Below are positions 16,533-22,264 of a stretch of DNA of 22,264 bases, in pieces. Made by a program: the position numbers and the translations under genes. The notes below the pieces were generated by a model. The model did not search any database. It saw only the letters and a program-made list of their open reading frames with translations, and was not told the origin of the DNA. The stretch's first letter is position 1. Every line of letters starts with the position of its first letter. Source of the stretch: Plakobranchus ocellatus (lineage: Eukaryota > Mollusca > Gastropoda > Plakobranchidae); NCBI GenBank assembly GCA_019648995.1, contig BLXT01006675.1, positions 896,513-918,776 of the forward strand, written 5' to 3'.

Positions 16533-19500
16533 CTGAAATGAGAGAGAGAAAAATCCAATGTGAGATTCTAAAAAACCTGACATTTTCAGTGTTGAAGCAT
16601 TAGCTTTGCAACTCTTTCATTTCTCACTTTCTTCGGACAGTTTGTTTGTATACTTTGTTATTCAGGTTCGACACATAAGGCTATTTAATTATTGTTTCAA
16701 GAGGCTTTGTGAGTGACACCATCTTTGAAGACATAGTAAGACAAGACAAAACAGAAACGAAATTCCCTTGCATGGAATCGAGCATAAAAGGTATCAAGTC
16801 TCCTATTCATATGTCAGTTTTAAGTTGATTACAAGAAAGTTTTACCCAAGTTCAGAGACTAATTTTATGCATTTAACTTACACACAGTGGGCACACCGCC
16901 ACGCATAATAGAAAGGAGGAACGCTCCTTACGCAATGTCGATGACATTTCACATAGCATCTGAAACAGAAGATAAGTGAAATATTGCTGGATTTATGCTC
17001 AAAGGCAACTTATTGGGTGAAACAAACGACCAAGTCTCATTAAAAAGCACACACAAAAAAATGTTGAGTTATCAAAGCATCTACAGCAATAAACTGGCTC
17101 CTTACTATTAACAAAAAAAAGATCAACTCAATGTGATCACCATTAGTTTAATGACATATTGAAATATAACGCTTATTTACAGTAACCAAGATGATCTCAT
17201 TGTGTTGCAACATTTTATGCCTCAAGGGCAGTCCAACTGAATCAAAAGCAGTTGTAGTCATAGGGGGGGGGGGGGTAAAGATGGGCTGTACATTTTGAAT
17301 TTTAGCATTTTTAAACGGCAAAATATTGTCTCTTCGTGCCACAAAATACCTTTTTAACAAAAGGCCTGGCCAGTAAAGTTGCCAGAATTCTAGTAATTGC
17401 TGGCACAGTCTGAAGTTGCATGCTTAAAAAGACAATATTTGTTCAAGGTTTCAGCAATTCAAGTACAAATAAAATGAAGCAAAACTTATAGACCTAATAA
17501 AATGAGATGAAAAACATAGAATCACCAATTTGGCTTGTGCATAGAAAAAAAAAACCTCGCCCTCTAGATTCATAATGTAATTTGTGGAAATGTTTGTGAA
17601 AGAGGGTTTCCTAAAACTTATGTTTGAGCGATTTTTACCAATGATATTTGAAACTATTGCACTCGTCAATGCATAAATATCTCTCCTCAGCTTGTGGGTT
17701 TGATAGTATAAAAAAAAAAAAGGATTATTTCGTAAAAATCTGTTTCTGATGCATCCTTCCTGCTTAACTCAACCAAAAAATATTTTGAATACAACTATGA
17801 TGAAAAGATCATTTAAGTCAAAAGTCAAACGTGGTGACCTTAAAAGTTTAAGTTTATTCACCAAACAATGTAGAGTACCTGGACGAACTGTTTTCACAAG
17901 AATCTAATGCTTCTCTGAATTTACCTTATATTTCTGTGGGGCTCAAATGCTCTTTTCAAATTTGTCATTTGAGATTTTTAAAAACTATTTTGAAAAAAAA
18001 AAACTGAAAAAATTTTGGCTTTCACCGTTTGGTAACTATTCTGCTTTCTCTCAGCATCACATTGAAAATCTACACACTTCCTAGAAAAGATGTACTTGAC
18101 AATTTTGTGCAATACTTTAAAAATAAGGCCCAGAGCTACTAATCTAAATTCTTTAGGTTGATACACCTGAGTGTAAGTCACTAACCTGTCACATGTTACC
18201 ATCCAAGTCTCTGGAATCATGTTCGTTAAAGCAGGGTAGGTAAATTTTCTGCAAACATTGCATTTTTCTACGACCACGGCTGTTGCTGTGGAAAAAATCA
18301 TGCAGAAAATAAGAACTACATCTCCAGGTTCAAAGATAAAATAAACACACATTTATGGATGCATTTCAGATTCTACTTGTATGCTTATGATGTGAAAGGT
18401 CACAACTAATTATTCCACAATATTCAATCACTTCCACCTCCCCTCCCTTGCAAGTCCACCCTATTTTTTTCCCCATTTGATCGATTGTTTAGCAGACCAA
18501 TACTTGGATATTTTATTCGATAGAGGAGATACTAGTTAGAGAAAAAATAATGCAAGATTTATGAAAAGTGCAGATTTTAATACTGGCCATGGAAAAAAAA
18601 GTTCTTACCCCGATTATCTCTAGTTATGCCCGCTCTGACGAGAATGTCTGTGTGAAAAATAACAAATTAAAATCACACTTTCATATATGGAAAACGCACA
18701 TTTATACAGATCAACACAAGATTGCAACTATATTAAAATTCATAAAAGAAATCAATTGCGATAACATTTACAAAATCCAGACCTATAGTGGCTTTAGAAA
18801 AAAAGATTGCCTGTAAGAGGCAAAATATTGCCCATCCTCGCCTCAAAATACCTTTTTTACAGATTAAAGAAGATAGTATTCCCTTAAGGCCCAGATAGTA
18901 AAATTGCTGGCAAACTGATCAATAGACCTAGGTCTGAAAATCCATAGATGAGATAGGCAAACTCCCAAATTCCAGAGAATGCTCATCATTGTCTATTGGA
19001 GTGATCAAATGATATATTGTTTTACTGGTGCCTGAATTTCTACTGCGGAAAAAAAATCTGGAGAATGACGATTTCTGTTAAAACTATATATTTAGATTTA
19101 CTCATTGACCCTTGATCTGATTCTCTTGGCCATTACTGCAAAAAGCGATCACACCGACAATTTCTAATCAACTGAACATTTCTTTCATTTGATAGTTTTT
19201 TATTTGCATCCTGAATCCAATGTGACAGGGTTTTTTTCTGTCACAAATTAAAGAGGATATATTCATCATATTGATAATCATTGCCCATTCGCTCTCAGGA
19301 TTTTTTCGGTACATTTTGTCATTTCCAGTTCATTTGATGATATTAGTGGTATCAATGGGGGGGTAGCTATCAATCCATAAAACCAGGCAAGCATCTCTAT
19401 GCTTAGTTTAAGTTCTTGCATCCTCACCTAGATGAGAATCTAGATTTTAAAAATATATAACTATTTATTTATATTTTTAAAAATTAGATACATTACACTT

Positions 19501-22053
19501 GATCACAGAATACTTGGTATTATTTAACATAAGGTCATAACTGGTTTTCGCTAATATAAACATACTTAGATTTGGGCCTAATGTTTTGGGCTGTGCTAAG
19601 AACGAATTTGGGGCTCATCTGGTGCAATCAAACGATTTACAAGATAGTTTTAAAATTTAAGTACTTTACTCTGTTCTTTTGTTACAGGGCTTTACTCAGC
19701 ATGTTAGGGCCCTATGCATTCATTTTGTCAGAGCGTTAATGTCAATATGACTTAATTACAAATTTACCAAATACTCTTAGGTTTATATCACGATAGATCT
19801 ATTCTGGATCAAAATATCGTGAATCTAGATCTACATCTGGTTTTTATCTATTTGTGGTGGCTCGCGAGTAAAGCAATAAGGCTTTTTAATGCCTAGGCCT
19901 ACACCGATTGACACGCGGTTTTTGACAACTAATTCTTTGATTTTTGATCTAGTGTGTGACGCCTTTTGTGAGCTTAATACTGTTTTGCCGTGAAAACAAA
20001 AACATTTTTATTTCGCCACCTGCCCCTTTCAATCCAACACATGCTTAGATCTATGTTTTACAAAAACTTTTGTAATCGTGGGCATGTCTATACCAGTGTC
20101 AATTTGATGGTATCGTTCAAATCATATTCAATGTTTTATTCCCAGGACGACAGTTTTAAATTATAAAATCTTTAGTCAAATAAAATAATTCGACTTGCTA
20201 CAATTTATGCCCACACCTGTGTTTGTTCAGGGTAGCCAGATTATGCTGCAAAAAAGACGACGTTCAGCACTTACAACTCCTTGCAGAATTAGTGCTGAAG
20301 TGAAATAGGCCTACTAGATCTAATCTGGATCAAGACGGCGACGATCAAGACCCTATCGACTTCCCACAACTGCCACAAGCTTTTGTATCTATGTGATGTC
20401 AATTCATTTCAGTTTCTCTGCTACACTGGGGATGGACCACAAAGTGTACTCACTGCCTAGCCTTCGAATTTCCAAACGAAACACTAGGTAGATCTAGACT
20501 CTGTGCTGTAACAATGGCAAAGTTGATCTAAAACAATTTCCAGAGTTGCCTCCTGAAATTAAACCCCTTTTCTCTGGTGAGTCGCCACTGTCAATCCATT
20601 TTTTGGAGAAGATCCACTCTAGAGTTGTCGGTGAGTCAATATTTAGTGTCTGAATACCCGTTCAACGAACGGGTATTCACGTAGATCTAGATCTAGACTC
20701 TAGATCTATTCTAGATTTATCTAAATCTATGGGTATGGCCGAACCCAATCTGCTCACCGGCCAACAACGCATGGTTGCTAGATCTAGGATTTTGAGCTGA
20801 ATTCTCAATCTGGTCTAGATCTAAATCCTAATGAATAACTAATTTTGATTCCATTCACTTCGAACAAACACAGAAAAAATATTAAACTCGTCTAGATCTA
20901 GATGTTATACTTCGCTACAAACACAGAGAAGAAAATTCAAAGAGGCCTTGGGAGGAAAATCCAACAATCCACATGGTGCAATGGCGGGAAAAGCTAGCCT
21001 AAGTCAAGTATTTGAGGGCATGTGCTGTCAAATAAAGTGAAAAATTTTTTTTCTTAATTTTTGATGTTTTGGCTTTATTGATGTATGTGTTTAGGTCAAA
21101 TTAGACACTGGACGGGGGAAATTTTTTTTATATAAATAACCTAATATATATGGCTGTCATCTTGGATTTTTTAATGTTAAGTTTTTTTGCATAAAACTTT
21201 TTTAATTTTTTTTCTACCAATTTCCCTGAAATTTGGCATAAAGCATCTAAGAAGCCACATAAACATTCCTAGAGAAAGATTTTTTGATTCATACATTTTT
21301 TTCTTACAGTGCTTGAACTTCTTGAACTAATGTGACGCGAAAAAAATAGCATTTAAAAAATAAGACGAGGATAGAGATTACAATTATCCTTAAACAATAA
21401 TGAATCAGTCGGATGGTATTATGTCACCTACAATGTGTCAATTTTTAGTTTTTAAAAAATGTCGAATTATTACGCATGTGCATATATGTATGTGCATACG
21501 CATGTTTTTTATGTATATGTAGGTAGCAATATTACTGCTCCTAAAAAATATTTGTAGTATTGTTTTAAAAAAAAAGGGGGGGGGGGATCAAAAGTCTCTT
21601 TAAAAAAAGAGTTCTTTGTCGGGCCAGAGTGACGGCAAGGTTGGTTTATGTGTCTAGCCAGTCCTCAACAAGGTGTTCTCAGGCTTTCAGGCCCTCCGTC
21701 AGGCCAGGGCGCCGGTGGCGGGGCTCGAACCCGCGACAGAGGGACCCCTGGATGTCTCAAGGCGGACTCGCTAGCCACTGTGCCACCGACGCCACGTGAC
21801 GGCAAGAAGCGTCCTTGCGATGCAATAAGTTAATTGACACAATGCCATTAGGTGTTTCTCAAAAATAGTGTAGGGCGTTTTGAAAAGCACTCGCCTTGTA
21901 GTTTAAAATACCTTGTACTCGAGTTTAGGCCCTAGGTCTGGGCGATACCGATACACACACTTACCGAGCTGTCTGTCTCTCGAATCCACGTTTTCGCCCT
22001 CTCTGTCCCGTATACATTCTGCTACTAGTCGGTCCGCCAGTTGCAGAAAGCAT
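16517..22053 (-). CDS. Small PHD-finger protein gene, six candidate exons
   Basis: Model on the minus strand: 22053-21965, 20294-20275, 18647-18609, 18285-18186, 16959-16882, 16532-16517. It totals 342 bases, 113 residues plus stop, and all five junctions agree in phase. Residues 58-108 form C-x2-C-x19-C-x2-C-x4-H-x2-C-x12-C-x2-C with W two residues before the seventh ligand and the word WMVTCDRC, a full PHD finger. Known: PHD fingers mostly read histone tails in the nucleus. The N-terminal part has GQRGRKRG, a basic AT-hook-like or nuclear-localisation-like patch. The C terminus ends only five residues after the last Cys (VDDEV). No other domain is seen, so the protein would be little more than a PHD finger with a basic arm. 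A 5' exon beyond the window is possible because an acceptor precedes the ATG by one base. The 20-base second exon is the weakest link. Confidence 0.65.
16882..16959 (-). CDS. Exon: C-terminal half of the PHD finger
   Basis: The acceptor CTTATCTTCTGTTTCAG ends at 16960 and the donor TGTGT|GTAAGTTAA starts at 16881. It reads CYVKCHRHCVRSVPP, then FYYAWRCAHC, providing ligands four to eight (C, H, C, C-x2-C) and the invariant Trp before the seventh ligand. The extra Cys in YVKCH replaces the aromatic residue usual just before His. Confidence 0.82.
17309..17400. repeat. Dispersed repeat, copy 1
   Basis: GGCAAAATATTG, then TCGTGCCACAAAATACCTTTTT, AAGGCCTGGCCAGTAAAGTTG and GCTGGCA match 18821-18905 in the same order and orientation. 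Both copies lie in introns of the PHD-finger gene model. Family unknown. Confidence 0.6.
18186..18285 (-). CDS. Exon: N-terminal half of the PHD finger
   Basis: The acceptor GATTTTTTCCACAG ends at 18286 and the donor GACAG|GTTAGTGAC starts at 18185. It reads TAVVVEKCNVCRKF ... ETWMVTCD, carrying the first three zinc ligands (C-x2-C, then C) and the conserved Trp four residues before the third ligand. The split in codon AG|A leads into the next exon in phase. Confidence 0.82.
18609..18647 (-). CDS. Exon of the PHD-finger gene model (39 bases)
   Basis: The acceptor TGTTATTTTTCACACAG ends at 18648 and the donor CGGG|GTAAGAAC starts at 18608. It enters and leaves in phase 1 and reads ILVRAGITRDNR; the other two frames have stops. 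GC content is above its flanks. Confidence 0.6.
18821..18915. repeat. Dispersed repeat, copy 2
   Basis: GGCAAAATATTGCCCATCC, CGCCTCAAAATACCTTTTTT, AAGGCCCAGATAGTAAAATTG and GCTGGCA; partner of 17309-17400, with a short extra block in the middle. Confidence 0.6.
18916..20274. other. Intron sequence without further features
   Basis: AT-rich. Weak splice-like sites near 19100 and 19425 on the minus strand do not yield an exon that fits the phase of the neighbours. Confidence 0.4.
20275..20294 (-). CDS. Candidate 20-base microexon of the PHD-finger gene
   Basis: The acceptor CCTATTTCACTTCAG ends at 20295 and the donor GTT|GTAAGTGC starts at 20274. The 20 bases enter in phase 2 and leave in phase 1, exactly what is needed to link 21965 to 18647, and read T-N-S-A-R-S. 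Skipping it would put the next exon in a frame with an early stop. Short length makes chance possible. Confidence 0.35.
20405..20652 (+). mobile_element. Helitron Rep/helicase relic (N-terminal part)
   Basis: Seen in three adjacent frames, in order: SATLGMDHK, then KCTHCLAFEFPNE, then from 20504 CCNNGKVDLKQFPELPPEI followed by KPLFSGESPLSIHFLEKI. Known: the pattern C-x2-C-x-A ... E ... CC-x2-GKV-x-L ... P ... L, followed by a phrase ending F-x-E-x-I, is characteristic of the region ahead of the Rep motifs in Helitron rolling-circle transposons. About two frameshifts lie within the first 100 bases and the frame stops at 20650. Nothing of the Rep catalytic motifs or helicase is present, so this is an internal scrap inside the first intron of the PHD-gene model. 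Confidence 0.75.
20652..20690 (+). repeat. Perfect 12-bp hairpin followed by CTAG
   Basis: GAATACCCGTTC (20652-20663), loop AAC, GAACGGGTATTC (20667-20678), then eight bases and CTAG at 20687-20690. Helitron 3' ends have a short hairpin shortly before CTRR, so this may be the 3' end of the element whose Rep scrap lies directly to the left. The base after CTAG is A rather than the expected T, and CTAG is common here. Confidence 0.5.
20911..21628. other. Gene-free AT-rich stretch
   Basis: T and A runs, an alternating purine/pyrimidine piece with ATGTGCATATATGTATGTGC near 21475-21520, and a combined A/G run near 21570-21588. No exon or element recognised. Confidence 0.5.
21640..21795 (-). mobile_element. 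Well-preserved tRNA-derived SINE with target-site duplication
   Basis: Flanked by perfect 11-bp repeats GTGACGGCAAG at 21629-21639 and 21796-21806. On the minus strand it starts GTGGCGTCGGTGGCACAGTG (A box TGGCACAGTGG), has B box GGTTCGAGCCC, the CpG-rich GCCACCGGCGCC, then CTGGCCTGACGGAGGGCC and ends ACACATAAACCAAC. The 156-bp length, intact boxes and perfect flanks make it the youngest SINE here. It is not a tRNA gene: no acceptor stem or anticodon arm could be recognised. Confidence 0.9.
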
Positions 22054-22054
22054 G
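21965..22054 (-). CDS. Exon 1 of the PHD-finger gene model (start or internal)
   Basis: A long pyrimidine tract and acceptor (CTCTCTTTTCAATCTAG) end at 22055 and a strong donor CG|GTAAGTG starts at 21964. The 90-base exon begins C-ATG and reads MLSATGGPTSS, then TGQRGRKRGFERQTA without a stop. CpG-rich. The ATG may be the start, one base after a 5' UTR intron, or an internal Met. Confidence 0.6.
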
Positions 22055-22264
22055 CTAGATTGAAAAGAGAGAGAAAAAAAATATTACATTCCGCCTAAAA
22101 ATTGATTGATATATCGGTATATGTATTGACCAAACAATATTTTCTATTATGTGATTACAATAGAATAGACATGAAGAAGTGTTTAAACCAGCAATCCTGA
22201 GGCGTATATAATCAACAGATACACCGTCCACTCGCTTGTCCCGTTGATAAAATTCGCCTTCTCC

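Larger units (their letters stand above)
16168..16735 (-). repeat. Inverted duplicate B (intron end plus last exon, with minisatellite)
   Basis: Reverse complement aligns with 12604-12883. All landmarks of copy A are present, but between CACTTCTG and GCCCACTGTA it carries the 298-bp minisatellite where copy A has only a CTGCCTGTTGCTGCC core. Beyond 16168 and 16735 the copies diverge. Confidence 0.88.
19790..20910. repeat. Cluster of CTAGATCTAG-like palindromic words
   Basis: AGATCT or CTAGATC words occur at about 19795, 19828, 20047, 20315, 20490, 20684-20705, 20778, 20816 and 20893, sometimes joined (TAGATCTAGATCTAG at 20682). Elsewhere in the window the hexamer AGATCT is rare (about 5888, 6431 and 8310). 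Confidence 0.7.

Noticed and set aside
16120-16541. Long frames on both strands with Leu-Pro-Asn-Ser-Ala-Ala-Gln-Gln or Gly-Ser-Asn-Cys-Trp repeats
   Set aside because: They follow from the minisatellite's 27-bp (nine-codon) period without stops; both strands and several frames are open at once, and the array lies past the stop codon of the PHD-gene model.
17256-17275. Run of G as a possible quadruplex or regulatory site
   Set aside because: A single homopolymer run, as likely a simple slippage product; nothing nearby supports a role.
17978-18352. 124-codon minus frame beginning MCVYFIFEPGDVVLIFCMIF, resembling a signal peptide plus Cys-rich secreted peptide
   Set aside because: The hydrophobic part is the pyrimidine tract before the acceptor at 18286, and the frame after 18186 is intron. 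The spliced PHD reading explains the conserved Cys residues better.
18568-18816. 82-codon plus-strand frame
   Set aside because: Lys/Ile/Asn-rich chance frame in AT-rich DNA, antisense to the phase-matched 39-base exon.
21640-21795. tRNA gene
   Set aside because: A and B boxes are present but no cloverleaf or acceptor stem is seen. Flanking duplications and related copies show it is a SINE.

Overview
The window reads as animal nuclear DNA: AT-rich, full of homopolymer runs, with short exons bounded by GT/AG splice signals, tRNA-derived SINEs, a jockey-type LINE relic and a Helitron relic. No ribosome-binding sites, operons or prokaryotic gene packing are seen. The SINE/LINE mix and a cluster of CTAGATCTAG-like words suggest a mollusc, perhaps a gastropod, but this is an impression and not a proof. 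Layout: 1-8200 is mostly non-coding, with T-rich low complexity, a degenerate GAT tract, a weak Cys-rich ORF on the minus strand (556-906), a minus-strand SINE (2793-3038), a broken LINE ORF1 with CCHC knuckles (about 3400-4445) and a SINE tail (4497-4570). From 8210 to 10077 lies a tandem duplication of a two-exon module. Its downstream copy (exons 9174-9299 and 9939-10077, plus strand) looks intact and encodes a small Cys/His zinc-binding motif followed by a very basic, Arg-rich helix; the upstream copy is decayed. A 2.7-kb intron full of repeats follows, then a candidate last exon at 12806 with a stop at 12816-12818. On the opposite strand, from 22053 down to 16517, six candidate exons join in phase into a 113-residue protein whose core (exons 18186-18285 and 16882-16959) is a complete Cys4-His-Cys3 PHD finger. 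The two genes are convergent. Their last exons and about 200 bp of preceding intron are inverted copies of each other (12604-12883 plus, 16168-16735 minus), and both are entered in phase 2 and stop after four or five codons. The PHD-gene copy carries a 298-bp minisatellite of 22 alternating 14/13-bp units in its presumed 3' UTR; the other copy has about one unit, so the pair preserves a before/after view of the minisatellite's birth. Between the genes (13.0-16.1 kb) there are only a 69-bp tandem repeat, a SINE scrap and possible polyadenylation signals. The far right holds a Helitron Rep relic, a perfect 12-bp hairpin, the CTAGATCTAG cluster, and a well-preserved SINE with an 11-bp target-site duplication. 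No known joint pathway links the two zinc-finger genes; both look like candidate small nuclear proteins (chromatin or DNA/RNA binding), which is inference from the domains only. All exon models were built by eye from splice signals and reading phase.
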